Counted from the first letter of the stretch, positions 8,586-18,154 are shown. The stretch is 64,000 nt of DNA from Maribacter antarcticus DSM 21422 (GCF_000621125.1 NZ_JHZC01000008.1:275359-339358); one strand, 5' to 3'. The notes: generated from the sequence alone by a model not told the origin. Numbers and translations: made by a program.

Positions 8586-11015
8586 ATGCTTAAAAACCAT
8601 ATTAAAATCGCTTGGAGAAGCTTAAAAAAGCAATCTTTTTTTACGCTGCTCAATATTTTTGGTTTGGCTATTGGAATTACCGGTGCCCTTTTGATTTCGC
8701 TCTATATCTATGACGAACTCAGTTATGATAAAATGTTCGCTGATGTCAATCGCATCTACCGTATAGATACGGACATCAAGTTTGGGGGTGCAGAAATGAA
8801 AGCCTCTGAAGCTGCCGCTCCAATGGCAGCAGCAATGCAAAAGGATTTTCCTCAAGTGGAGCAAACCGTAAGGCTAAGGAGCAGAGGCAGTGCGCTGGTA
8901 AGGCCTGTGGGGGAAGATGCTAATGCCAAGGAGACAGATGTTGCTTTCGCCGACGCCTCTTTTATTGAATTCTTTGGAATCGATATAATTTCCGGTGACG
9001 CCAATACAGCTTTGGCCAAACCTTATACCTTGGTACTGACCCAAACAGCGGCAACCAAACATTTTGGCAAGGAAAGCGCTTTGGGAAAACGTTTGCTACT
9101 TAATAATACCGATACCTTTACGGTTAGTGGGGTCATAGAAGACCTGCCAAAAAATTCGTTTCTACGGGACTATTCTATTTTCATGGCTATGGAAGGTCAC
9201 CCTGCTTCTAAAGAGGATAATTGGGGTGGTAATAATTTTTACACGTTTATAAAATTAATACCCGGCGCCAATATAAAAGAATTTCAGAAGCCATTACTGG
9301 GTATGCTAGAGGATTATATGCTGCCTTGGGCACAAGAGTTTTTTCCAGGTATGACGGCAGAAACCTTTGCTGCCTCCGGAAATTATATACGTTATCACAC
9401 GATGCCCTTAACCGACATTCATCTGTATTCCCAACGAGATTTCGAACTTAGTGCTAATGGCAGTATCCAAAACGTATATATTTTGTCCTTTATCGGACTA
9501 TTTTTGATGATTTTGGCAAGTGTGAACTTTATGAACCTTTCCACCGCACATTCCCTAAAAAGGGCTAAAGAAATCGGAGTTCGAAAAACATTGGGGTCCA
9601 ATAAGGGCGATTTGGTTTGGCAGTTCCTAACGGAATCAGTTTTGATTTCGCTGTTGTCGCTCCTAGCAGGTATTCTGTTGAGTACGCTATTGCTTCCGTT
9701 TTTCAATGAACTTTCAGGGAAAGATATCTCCATCCCCTTTACAAGTCCCTTATTTTGGGCTAGTGTTGTAATGGCCACCGTTGTGTTAGGATCATTCTCT
9801 GGTAGTTATCCTGCATTTTTTATGTCCCGCTTTATGCCGGTAAAAACACTGAAAGGAGGACAAAGTAGTGTTGGAGGTGGTAAAGTGAGAAATGCCCTAG
9901 TTGTCTTTCAATTTGCTATTTCTGTATTCCTCATTGTTAGTACTTTGGTGGTTTTTCAGCAATTGAATTTTATCCAGGGAAAAGACCTTGGTTTTACCAA
10001 AAATCAAGTTTTGATTTTAGACGACACCAATAGTTTGGGAAGTCAAATCAGGGCCTTTAAAAATGAAATTACAGCTTTGGGGCAAGTTGAAAATGCTACT
10101 ATAAGTGGATTTTTGCCAACACCATCATGGCGTTCCAATAGTTCTTTTTTTAAGGAAGGTTATAGAGATCAGGAGAATGCTATACACATGCAGGATTGGG
10201 AGGTAGATGCTGATTATTTGGCTACTTTGGATATAGAATTGATTGCTGGACGCGATTTTAATAAAAAATTAGTGGGTGACTCCCTGTCTGTTATCATTAA
10301 CGAAGCTACACTGCCGATTCTTGGCGTCAGTGCTCAAGATGCCTTGGGTATTAAGATTTCGGATGATGTAGATATGGACGTACCTCCTTTTTATACCATC
10401 ATTGGCGTGGTAAAGAATTTTCACTACGAATCCCTACGGGAAAATATTCAACCCTTAGGCATGTCTCTTAATAAATCAACTGGAAACTTGGCGATACGGT
10501 TGAAGGCAGGCGATTTTTCGGGGGCAATTACCAATATCGAAAGTATTTGGAACAAGATGGCACCAGGCCAACCCTTTAATTATCGATTTATGGATGAATC
10601 TTTCAATGCTACCTATGATGCAGAACAGCGTTTAGGTAAAATATTTACGGTGTTTACATTCTTATCGATTTTAATTGCCTGCTTGGGGTTATTTGGATTG
10701 GCTGCTTTCAATGCCCAAAAGCGTACCAAGGAAATAGGTATCCGAAAAGTATTGGGTGCCACCGTGGGCCAGATTAGTTATCGACTTACAACAGATTTCC
10801 TAAAAATGGTAGGTATTTCCATTCTCATCGCACTGCCCTTAGGGTGGTACGTAATGAACAAATGGTTGGAAGATTTTTCATATCGTATAGAGATAGGGTG
10901 GTGGGTATTTGCATTGGCCGCTTTATTGGCAGTTGGTGTTGCTGTTTTAACCGTAAGCTACCAAAGTATCAAAGCTGCAATTACCAACCCTGTAAAATGT
11001 TTACGAACAGAGTGA
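8586..11015 (+). CDS. ABC transporter permease 5 (MacB_PCD/FtsX, 809 aa)
   Basis: Tandem sister of permease 4 in sequence and leader. TM1 is in LNIFGLAIGITGALLISLYI, the first FtsX block about 296-340 (AHSLKRAKEIGVRKTLGS), and the second from about 685 (QKRTKEIGIRKVLGA). The tail reads NPVKCLRTE, a Ser to Cys change unique in the array. Permease 6 follows 59 bp downstream without a module of its own, so module C probably drives both. The two sisters differ mostly in the periplasmic cores, for example the acidic stretch KISDDVDMDVPP here against a shorter loop in permease 4. The ATG agrees with MLKNHIKIAWRSLKKQ. Confidence 0.92.
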   Translation: MLKNHIKIAWRSLKKQSFFTLLNIFGLAIGITGALLISLYIYDELSYDKMFADVNRIYRIDTDIKFGGAEMKASEAAAPMAAAMQKDFPQVEQTVRLRSRGSALVRPVGEDANAKETDVAFADASFIEFFGIDIISGDANTALAKPYTLVLTQTAATKHFGKESALGKRLLLNNTDTFTVSGVIEDLPKNSFLRDYSIFMAMEGHPASKEDNWGGNNFYTFIKLIPGANIKEFQKPLLGMLEDYMLPWAQEFFPGMTAETFAASGNYIRYHTMPLTDIHLYSQRDFELSANGSIQNVYILSFIGLFLMILASVNFMNLSTAHSLKRAKEIGVRKTLGSNKGDLVWQFLTESVLISLLSLLAGILLSTLLLPFFNELSGKDISIPFTSPLFWASVVMATVVLGSFSGSYPAFFMSRFMPVKTLKGGQSSVGGGKVRNALVVFQFAISVFLIVSTLVVFQQLNFIQGKDLGFTKNQVLILDDTNSLGSQIRAFKNEITALGQVENATISGFLPTPSWRSNSSFFKEGYRDQENAIHMQDWEVDADYLATLDIELIAGRDFNKKLVGDSLSVIINEATLPILGVSAQDALGIKISDDVDMDVPPFYTIIGVVKNFHYESLRENIQPLGMSLNKSTGNLAIRLKAGDFSGAITNIESIWNKMAPGQPFNYRFMDESFNATYDAEQRLGKIFTVFTFLSILIACLGLFGLAAFNAQKRTKEIGIRKVLGATVGQISYRLTTDFLKMVGISILIALPLGWYVMNKWLEDFSYRIEIGWWVFALAALLAVGVAVLTVSYQSIKAAITNPVKCLRTE

Positions 11016-11074
11016 AACATTTAGCAGCAATTTGACTCTTTTGATAAGAACAACAGCAATCAAAATCATCAATC

Positions 11075-13474
11075 ATGTTTAAGAACTATTTAAAAATCGC
11101 CTGGCGGAACCTTTGGAACAATAAGGGCTACTCGGTCATCAATATTGGCGGACTCGCATTAGGAATGGCCGTTACGCTGATTATTGGGCTTTGGGTACAG
11201 GACGAGCTTTCCTATAACAATTACTTTCCCAACAAGGAAAAAATCGCACAAATCTTCCAGTCACAAACTTTTAATGGAAATACGGGAACAGGCCCCGCCA
11301 TTCCTAGACCGTTGGAAAAGGCATTAAGGGACGGTTACAAGGATAATTTTAAGCACCTTATTATGGCTTCATGGACCAATGATAGTTATTTGAAGTATGG
11401 TGATAAAAGCTTGTCTAGACCAGGGAACTATATGCAGCGCGAAGCACCTGAACTTTTCAATCTCAAAATTATAAAAGGAGAAAAAGACGGGCTTAGGGAA
11501 CTTAATTCCATAATGCTATCAGCATCTACGGCTACTGCTCTTTTTGGTAATGAGGACCCTATTGGGAAAGTAGTGAAGGTGAGTAATGAATTTGACCTGG
11601 CCGTAAGTGCTGTCTACACCGATATTCCGTTTAACAATGCTTTTAGTGATACTGAATTTATCATTCCGTGGGAGAAATATTTGGCTACGCGGGAATGGGT
11701 ACGAAATTCCGAGGATAGCTGGGGCAATAATTCCTTTCAGATGTTCGCACAGATAGCGGACAATAATACTATAGCTAATGTTACGGCTACTATAAAAGAT
11801 GTTAAAAAGAATTTAGCGGAAGATGCGGCGGAATTTAATCCGCAATTATTTCTATTTCCAATGAAGGATTGGCATCTGAGAAGTCAGTTTGAGAATGGAA
11901 AACAGGTAGGAGGTCGAATCAAATACGTATGGCTATTTGGTATTATCGGTGCTTTTGTTTTGTTATTGGCTTGTATCAATTTCATGAATTTAAGTACGGC
12001 AAGGTCAGAGAAAAGAGCAAAAGAAGTAGGCATCCGAAAATCTATTGGGTCGCAGAAAGGGCAGTTGATCTATCAGTTCTTGAGCGAGTCTTTTTTGGTA
12101 GTTGTTTTGGCATACGTCATAGCCTTAGTCATTGTGTTGTTATGTATTGGAGGGTTTAATGAACTAGCCCGAAAGGAAATTGTATTCCCATGGGGAAGTG
12201 GTTCTTTTTGGGGTATATCCGTTGGGTTTATCATTTTTACGGCATTATTGGCGGGGAGTTATCCGGCCTTGTATCTTTCTTCTTTTAAACCTGTTGATGT
12301 ATTAAAAGGAACGTTTAAAGTGGGGCGATATGCCGGGCTACCAAGAAAAATTTTAGTAGTGATACAGTTTACGGTATCCGTAGCTTTTATCATTGGAACG
12401 GTTATCGTAATGCAACAAATTAATTATGCTAAGAACCGACCTATTGGCTATGATAAGGAAGGATTGATTCAAATACCAACCTTTAGTCAAGATTTTTCAG
12501 GGAAGACAGAATTGATGCGGACTGAATTTCTAGGCTCTGGCGCAGTGCTAGAAATGTCCACCTCCAGTAGCCCCACTACACAAATATGGTCCAATAGAAG
12601 CGGATTTACTTGGGAAGGAAAACCAGAAGGGTTTCAAGAAGATCTTGCATGGACCGAAGTTTCTCCCGAGTATGCCAAGTCCTTAGGTTTGGAAATAGTG
12701 GAAGGAAGGGATTTTTCTAGGGATTTCGCTACAGATTCCTTGGGTGTTTTAATTAATGAAACCGCTAAAAAATATCTAGGTATGGAAAATCCGATAGGAC
12801 AATTATTGAAGGATGATAGCGAAGAAGATCCAAACCCACCTTTAAAGATTATTGGCGTAGTAGCGGATATGATTGCACAGTCCCCATACGAACCTGTAAA
12901 ACAGGCTATGTATGTGTATGACCGCTCCGATAATGGGAGCTATTATAATTTACGGTTAAATCCAAAGCAGAGCGCCAGTAAGAATTTGGTTATTGTGGAG
13001 CGGGTATTTAAGGAACATTTTGCAGATGTACCGTTTGAATATCAATTTGTAGACGATCAATATGGAGAGAAATTTGCATCAGAAGAACGGATAGGAACCT
13101 TATCTGGAATCTTTACGGCCTTAGCGATTCTAATCAGTTGCTTGGGACTTTTTGGATTGACCTCTTTTGTAGCTGAACAGCGCACAAAGGAAATTGGTGT
13201 ACGTAAAGTATTAGGTGCAACTGTATTCAATGTATGGAATATGCTTTCCAAAGACTTTTTAAAATTGGTAATCATCTCCTGTTGCATTGCCATACCTATT
13301 GCGTATTATGTTATGAATGGATGGCTACAGGAATACCCATATAGAGTAATTCTAAAATGGTGGATTTTTGCATTGGCTATGTTCGGTGCCATGGGAGTAA
13401 CCGTACTTACGGTGAGTTTCCAAGCAATTAAGGCGGCGAAACAGAATCCAATAAAAAGTTTAAGGATGGAATAG
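11075..13474 (+). CDS. ABC transporter permease 6 (MacB_PCD/FtsX, 799 aa)
   Basis: Its N-terminus MFKNYLKIAWRNLWNNKGYS and the pre-TM2 stretch DWHLRSQFENGKQVGG match permease 2 better than its direct neighbours, so paralogues of one subgroup are not simply adjacent. First FtsX block about 284-328 (ARSEKRAKEVGIRKSIGS), fifth helix VIQFTVSVAFIIGTVIV, second FtsX block from about 675 (EQRTKEIGVRKVLGA), tail NPIKSLRME. It lies 59 bp behind permease 5 and has the common A-rich leader CAATCAAAATCATCAATC. The 160-bp gap after it contains a TGGCATA motif without the palindrome pair, so I do not call a promoter there. Confidence 0.92.
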   Translation: MFKNYLKIAWRNLWNNKGYSVINIGGLALGMAVTLIIGLWVQDELSYNNYFPNKEKIAQIFQSQTFNGNTGTGPAIPRPLEKALRDGYKDNFKHLIMASWTNDSYLKYGDKSLSRPGNYMQREAPELFNLKIIKGEKDGLRELNSIMLSASTATALFGNEDPIGKVVKVSNEFDLAVSAVYTDIPFNNAFSDTEFIIPWEKYLATREWVRNSEDSWGNNSFQMFAQIADNNTIANVTATIKDVKKNLAEDAAEFNPQLFLFPMKDWHLRSQFENGKQVGGRIKYVWLFGIIGAFVLLLACINFMNLSTARSEKRAKEVGIRKSIGSQKGQLIYQFLSESFLVVVLAYVIALVIVLLCIGGFNELARKEIVFPWGSGSFWGISVGFIIFTALLAGSYPALYLSSFKPVDVLKGTFKVGRYAGLPRKILVVIQFTVSVAFIIGTVIVMQQINYAKNRPIGYDKEGLIQIPTFSQDFSGKTELMRTEFLGSGAVLEMSTSSSPTTQIWSNRSGFTWEGKPEGFQEDLAWTEVSPEYAKSLGLEIVEGRDFSRDFATDSLGVLINETAKKYLGMENPIGQLLKDDSEEDPNPPLKIIGVVADMIAQSPYEPVKQAMYVYDRSDNGSYYNLRLNPKQSASKNLVIVERVFKEHFADVPFEYQFVDDQYGEKFASEERIGTLSGIFTALAILISCLGLFGLTSFVAEQRTKEIGVRKVLGATVFNVWNMLSKDFLKLVIISCCIAIPIAYYVMNGWLQEYPYRVILKWWIFALAMFGAMGVTVLTVSFQAIKAAKQNPIKSLRME

Positions 13475-13633
13475 AAAAACCGCTAAATCCATGCACAGTA
13501 GTCCTAGGATATAGGGTTACACTATGGCATAGCACGTTGTGCACAGTCGAAGCACAATGGTGTATCTAGGGTCTAAAAACCAACATATCAAGCAGCTAAG
13601 AAAGCCTAAATTTAAAATATTAAAAAGAGAACT

Positions 13634-16015
13634 ATGCTTTTAAAATATGCACTTAGGAATATACGGAAGCGACCTATTTTAAATGGAATTAAACTAGTAG
13701 GCTTATCCTTAGGCTTATGTGGAGTGTTGTTTATTGCCCTTTTTCTAAAGAACGAATTCAGCTATGATAAGGCCCATACGAATGCTGATAAAATATATAG
13801 GCTAACCATTACGCATCCTGATATTTTTGAGGGGAATGAGTTTGCACGTGTCTCCGATTCAAAAATAATTCCGGAACTCGCCAAGCAAATTCCTGAAATT
13901 GAAACTGCGGTGCGATTGATGCCCTTGCGCGATAAACTTATTCTAAAAGGAGAACAACACTACGCCATAGCCCAAGCCTTTGCTGTAGACGATACGTTTT
14001 TACAAGTTTTTGATGTTCGTTTTATAGACGGAGATGCTAATGTTGCTCTAGCTGAACCTGGTTCTGTAGTACTATCAAGTTCCTTGGCACAAAAGGTTTT
14101 TGGAGATAAAAATCCCATGGGTCAGATTATTTCGTTGCCACCAGGGCATTATAATTCACTGGAAACGGATTTTACGGTAACGGGTGTCATGGAAGATTTT
14201 GCTCAGCAAAGTCACTTACATCCAGATTTACTAATTATGCCAGGCAACGATGCTATTGCGGGTTGGGCGTATGTTTACCTGCTATTAAAAGAAAAGGTAA
14301 AGGCTACGGGTCTTGCCGATAAGATTTCCACAAGTTTAAATGAATTGCAGGGAATTGAAATCGATAAGGAGGCAAAAATGCAGGGGCATTTAATGAATAT
14401 AAAAAAGATTCATTTAAACTCAAATCTGCTGCGTGAGATAGAACCGAATGGAAGCATGGCCAATCTATACCTTCTTGGGATTTCTGCATTCATTTTGCTT
14501 TTTATCTCGCTGAGTAATTTCACCAGCTTAAATTTGGGTATGGCGGGGTATCTCAGCAAGTTTTTGGCTTTAAATCAAATACTAGGCTCTTCTAAACGTA
14601 TCATGATTCGTTATTTTCTTTTGGAGAGTGGAATTATGGTTTTTGCCTCTTTGGTTTTGGTGCTATTTGGTGCTGTAAAACTGAATCAGTTTATTTTCGA
14701 CCGCTACCAATTGAATCTATCGGAAGGAAATGGATGGTTTGCAGCTGGCGTTATTTTATTTTTTTCCTTTTTGAGTTTATTCGCAGGAATACAACCCGTT
14801 TTCAAAAGCCATTTTCAGCACTTCTCATTGGATAAAAAGATGAAGGGAAAAGGAACCGTAAAGACACATAAAATACTTTTGGTCTCTCAATTTGCCTTAG
14901 CGATTGTATTGCTGGTGGGTGTTATTGTTATTTCGCGCCAGACGGATTATGCGCTTGGTAATTCTATGGGAGCCAAAGAAGATAATGTGCTATGTATCCC
15001 TTTTGTTCATGCTGAGGTGCAGAAGAAGTTTGATATTTTTAAGTCAGAATTGGTAACACAAAACAGCATCGGTTCGGTTTCCGCAATGATGGCTCCACCT
15101 GGGGGTGAGACAAATGACATGTTTGCGTTTACCATGCAAGGTATTCCAAACACAGATACTAAATACATTGGTGTGTTTTCTTGTGATTACTCTTTTACAG
15201 ATGTATTTGCCCTACCGTTTTTGGGGGGACAAAATTTCACCAAGAGTAATACAGATGAAGATGGGAATGGGGAATATATTATCAATGAAACGGCTTTAGG
15301 TTATTTAGGTTTTCAGGAAGCCAGTGCTGTAATCGGTAAAGATTTTGCTCTAATTTCTCCTGTGGAAGGCGTGGCTATTCCAAAAGGGAAAATAGTTGGG
15401 GTAGTCGAAGATTTTCATCTCTCCGGGTTACAGACTAAAGTGGAACCCTTGGTGCTTTTTAAAAGGGATAATAGTTGGTTGGAAAACATTGCGATTTCCT
15501 ACACACCGTTTTCCAAAACGGAGGCTGTAGCCGCTATTGAAAAAGCATGGAAAGAAATGTTTCCAAAATATCCCATGGAATATTTTGAGGTTAGTACCCT
15601 GTATCAAAACGAGTATAAAACAGAGTTGCTACAGAAAAATTTGATCTTAATTTTTGCCCTTATTGCCGTGTTTGTTTGTGCTATGGGCGTCTTGGGGCTC
15701 TCTTTAATGATGTCTCAAAGCAGGTTCAAGGAAATAGGCATACGAAAGGTAAATGGGGCGAGTATTTCAGAAATACTAGTTATGCTCAATACTGATTTTT
15801 TAAAATGGGTATTGGTTGCTTTTGTAGTGTCCATGCCCATCGCATATGTTGCTGCCAACAAATGGTTGGAAGCCTTTGCTTATAAAATTGATATAGGTCT
15901 ATGGATGTTTTTCATGGCAGGAAGTATTGTTATTTTAATCACGATGTTAACGGTAAGCTGGCATAGTTTTAAAGCTGCCAAACAGAATCCGGTAAAGAGT
16001 TTACGAACTGAATAA
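13634..16015 (+). CDS. ABC transporter permease 7, divergent (793 aa)
   Basis: The most divergent complete member. It starts MLLKYALRNIRKRPILNGIK instead of MFKNxLKIAxRNL. In its first FtsX block (about 276-320) the usual RAKEVGVRKxLGS is replaced by YLSKFLALNQILGSS, so the charged segment thought to touch the ATPase is gone on that side. The second block, from about 670, is normal (RFKEIGIRKVNGA), and the tail NPVKSLRTE is kept. This suggests an asymmetric or partly specialised permease. It has no recognisable control module and may be read from module C through permease 6 or from its own unseen promoter. A dead regulator gene follows. Confidence 0.9.
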   Translation: MLLKYALRNIRKRPILNGIKLVGLSLGLCGVLFIALFLKNEFSYDKAHTNADKIYRLTITHPDIFEGNEFARVSDSKIIPELAKQIPEIETAVRLMPLRDKLILKGEQHYAIAQAFAVDDTFLQVFDVRFIDGDANVALAEPGSVVLSSSLAQKVFGDKNPMGQIISLPPGHYNSLETDFTVTGVMEDFAQQSHLHPDLLIMPGNDAIAGWAYVYLLLKEKVKATGLADKISTSLNELQGIEIDKEAKMQGHLMNIKKIHLNSNLLREIEPNGSMANLYLLGISAFILLFISLSNFTSLNLGMAGYLSKFLALNQILGSSKRIMIRYFLLESGIMVFASLVLVLFGAVKLNQFIFDRYQLNLSEGNGWFAAGVILFFSFLSLFAGIQPVFKSHFQHFSLDKKMKGKGTVKTHKILLVSQFALAIVLLVGVIVISRQTDYALGNSMGAKEDNVLCIPFVHAEVQKKFDIFKSELVTQNSIGSVSAMMAPPGGETNDMFAFTMQGIPNTDTKYIGVFSCDYSFTDVFALPFLGGQNFTKSNTDEDGNGEYIINETALGYLGFQEASAVIGKDFALISPVEGVAIPKGKIVGVVEDFHLSGLQTKVEPLVLFKRDNSWLENIAISYTPFSKTEAVAAIEKAWKEMFPKYPMEYFEVSTLYQNEYKTELLQKNLILIFALIAVFVCAMGVLGLSLMMSQSRFKEIGIRKVNGASISEILVMLNTDFLKWVLVAFVVSMPIAYVAANKWLEAFAYKIDIGLWMFFMAGSIVILITMLTVSWHSFKAAKQNPVKSLRTE

Positions 16016-16125
16016 ACTTTTATTATCCCGTTTAAACTGAAACTAATGATAGTTTTGGAAGGTTAAATGAATAAGTCAGACACGTTGTATAAATGCTATC
16101 TTCGCCATGTAGATTGAATTTTAGG

Positions 16126-16421
16126 ATGGAAAAAATAGAATTGATTTTAAGGGCATCATTAAAGCGTATAGTCCATAAAGTATTACATACTGTAAAATCA
16201 ATGATATTGTAAAAGAGGCCAATGTTGGTATCGGTACGATTTATAAGTATTTTAAGGATAAGGGAGATACCGTTCAAAGGCTTTGGATTTTTCATAAACA
16301 GGAAGAATTTGATTTATTCGTAGAAACTTCAGGGCCGATGGAGACCTTAGGGAGCGATGCTGGTTTTTATAGGAAAGGGTCATCAGATATTTTGTATCCC
16401 ATAAGGACGAATTTGGTTTGA
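16126..16421 (+). pseudogene. Dead TetR-family regulator
   Basis: From ATG 16126 the frame reads MEKIELILRASLKRIVHKVL and stops at a TAA near residue 29. One base over, the text continues as NDIVKEANVGIGTIYKYFKD and on to NLV, with a stop at 16419-16421. The segment EANVGIGTIYKYFKDK is the recognition-helix region of TetR/AcrR repressors. A frameshift and loss of the ligand-binding half leave no functional protein. Further in-frame text up to about 16520 may be the former C-terminus. TetR genes often sit beside export genes, so this may once have controlled part of the array or the enzyme downstream. Confidence 0.75.
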
Positions 16422-16530
16422 TGTTGTATCAAAAACAAAAATTTTATATTTACCGCATCTAGTATTGAGAATCAACCGATTTGGAAACGTCAGGGTACAT
16501 CTGCTGGAGTAGCTAATTAGAATTAAACAT

Positions 16531-17769
16531 ATGTCGATAAAACACGCCTTTTCTTTAATAGTTGTAATTTTTATAGGTGTTTTTGTCTTTTCACAAGAGT
16601 CGAAAACAAAAGTAATTTTTGTGCTTGTTGACGGTATTTCTTCTGATGCCATCGAAAAAGTAGAAACCCCAAACCTTGATGCCTTGGCAAAGGAAGGAGG
16701 GTACACCCGTGCCTATGTTGGTGGCCAAAAAGACGGATACTCTGAAAGCCCGACCATTTCATCTGTGGGCTACAATAGCTTACTTACGGGTACTTGGGCT
16801 AATAAACATAATGTTTGGGGAAATAGCATCAAAGCTCCAAATTATAACTATTGGACCATTTTTAGGTTTGCAAAAGAACATAGGCCAGAATTAAAAACAG
16901 CTATTTTTTCTACTTGGTTAGACAACCGCACCAAATTGGTAGGAGAAGAACTGCCAGCTAACGGAAACATCAAACTGGACTATCATTTTGACGGATTTGA
17001 ACTAGACACCATTGCATTTCCCCATGATGATGATACGTTATACATTCACAAGATAGACGAACATGTCACAAACGAAACAGCCCGATATGTTAAAATGGAG
17101 GGCCCGGACCTTTCCTGGGTATATTTAGAATACACGGATGATATGGGGCATAAATATGGAGATAGCCAACAGTTTTATGACGCGATAAAAATAATGGACA
17201 GTCAAATTGGTCGCATCTGGGAAGCGACCCAATACAGAACAAAAAACTTCAACGAAGATTGGCAGCTATGGATTACCACCGATCATGGGCGAGTTGCAAA
17301 AGATGGAAAAGGACATGGGGGTCAGTCAGATCGGGAGCGTGACACGTGGATTGTGACCAATGCCAAGGAACTAAATGACTATTTCAGGCAGCAACGACCC
17401 GGTATTGTCGCTATTATGCCTTCGATACTGCGGACTTTGAATATCAAACCCGAAAAGGAACAGCTTTGGGAAATAGATGGCGTACCGCTAACCGGTAAAA
17501 TTTCCGTTTCTAGCGTCGAAGCTGTTTTTAAGGATGATGTTTTAAATTTGACATGGGACGCATATGACCAAAGAGGAAAACTTAAAGTCTGGATGAGTCC
17601 AACTAATTCCTTTAAAAAAGGGGGTGTGGATGAATACATACGTATCGCCGAGGTCAAAATCAAGGACGAAAAAGCAAGTATAAATATGTCTCATTTACCA
17701 TCAAATTTCTACAAAATTGTCCTTGAAGGTGAACATAACTCCATTACGCGCTGGTTAAAGAAGAAATAG
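16531..17769 (+). CDS. Secreted alkaline-phosphatase-superfamily phosphodiesterase (412 aa)
   Basis: Residues 1-21 form a signal peptide ending FVFSQES, so the enzyme is exported. The body is a type I phosphodiesterase/nucleotide-pyrophosphatase fold. Visible metal-site parts are VLVDGIS (Asp34), TPNLDALAKEGG, the nucleophile region SPTISSVGYNSLLTG (Ser77 or Thr75), TDDMGHKYG near 205, and ITTDHGR near 250 with GHGG following. The C-terminal 90 residues look like a small beta-sandwich. The family hydrolyses phosphoesters of nucleotides, lipids or sugars; the substrate here cannot be told. The gene sits inside the permease array between the dead TetR gene and module D, and its relation to export is unknown. 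Confidence 0.82.
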   Translation: MSIKHAFSLIVVIFIGVFVFSQESKTKVIFVLVDGISSDAIEKVETPNLDALAKEGGYTRAYVGGQKDGYSESPTISSVGYNSLLTGTWANKHNVWGNSIKAPNYNYWTIFRFAKEHRPELKTAIFSTWLDNRTKLVGEELPANGNIKLDYHFDGFELDTIAFPHDDDTLYIHKIDEHVTNETARYVKMEGPDLSWVYLEYTDDMGHKYGDSQQFYDAIKIMDSQIGRIWEATQYRTKNFNEDWQLWITTDHGRVAKDGKGHGGQSDRERDTWIVTNAKELNDYFRQQRPGIVAIMPSILRTLNIKPEKEQLWEIDGVPLTGKISVSSVEAVFKDDVLNLTWDAYDQRGKLKVWMSPTNSFKKGGVDEYIRIAEVKIKDEKASINMSHLPSNFYKIVLEGEHNSITRWLKKK

Positions 17770-17899
17770 GCAAAAGGTGTTTATTGCTTTATTCAAGATC
17801 GGTTATCGTCGTAGTAAGATTGGTACGTTCAACTGCTTTTCCATGTTAGCCTTTTTTTATAATTACCTTTAATCAAATAGAGCGAATAGGATAATTCAC

Positions 17900-17938
17900 T
17901 GTAAAATTCTTATACAAAAACTGTCCAAAAATTTTACA
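17900..17938 (+). promoter_or_regulatory. Tandem palindromic operator D (17-5-17)
   Basis: TGTAAAATTCTTATACA (17900-17916), spacer AAAAC, then TGTCCAAAAATTTTACA (17922-17938). The site stands 65 bp before the GG of the -24 element. It lies in the 385-bp gap between the phosphodiesterase and permease 8; apart from the operator, the promoter and a hairpin repeat, that gap shows nothing gene-like. Confidence 0.78.
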
Positions 17939-18001
17939 TAAAAAAAGCCTATTTTATTTATAATATCAGGTAAGTATCACATTTTCAGTATATTAAAAAT
18001 A

Positions 18002-18017
18002 TGGCATGAAAATCGAT
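18002..18017 (+). promoter_or_regulatory. Sigma-54-like -24/-12 promoter D
   Basis: TGGCATG-AAAA-TCGAT, same -24 box and spacing as the others. The distance to the chosen ATG of permease 8 is about 139 bp, against 33-51 bp in the other four copies, because extra sequence with a hairpin repeat lies in the leader. Confidence 0.63.
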
Positions 18018-18100
18018 TTCATGTACAAGTGAACAAGAGGACAACTTTTGAAGACCGTAGATTTTTTTTGATATAAATATACAGATTTCCTTCTTTACTG

Positions 18101-18140
18101 AATCTCCCGAAGTCTCGGGACGGCACAAGGGTGGGAATGA
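18101..18140 (+). repeat. GC-rich hairpin element in leader of permease 8
   Basis: A GC-rich island in AT-rich surroundings holds the perfect hairpin TCCCGA-AGTC-TCGGGA (18105-18120), followed by a GGGTGGGAATGACA stretch. The composition and the displaced promoter suggest an inserted interspersed (REP-like) element. I see no second copy in this window. It would be transcribed as part of the 5' leader and could fold there. Confidence 0.5.
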
Positions 18141-18154
18141 CAAAGAACATACTG

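Larger units (their letters stand above)
8388..8588 (+). repeat. Direct repeat copy 2: permease leader with operator and promoter
   Basis: Second copy of the leader described at 5735-5947. It differs by scattered substitutions and a short deletion in the AT-rich spacer between operator and promoter. It still carries the TTTAAATTTTCACC left end that in copy 1 overlaps the permease fossil, although no fossil frame remains here. The unit duplicated therefore seems to have been leader plus gene. Confidence 0.8.

Noticed and set aside
13525..13539. TGGCATA-GCAC-GTTG before permease 7 as a sixth sigma-54 promoter
   Set aside because: The -12 G is one base out of place and no palindrome pair lies upstream within 150 bp.
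18131..18154. GTG 18131 as the start of permease 8
   Set aside because: The extra eight codons come from the repeat-like GGGTGGGAATGACA stretch, while ATG 18155 aligns with the family start.
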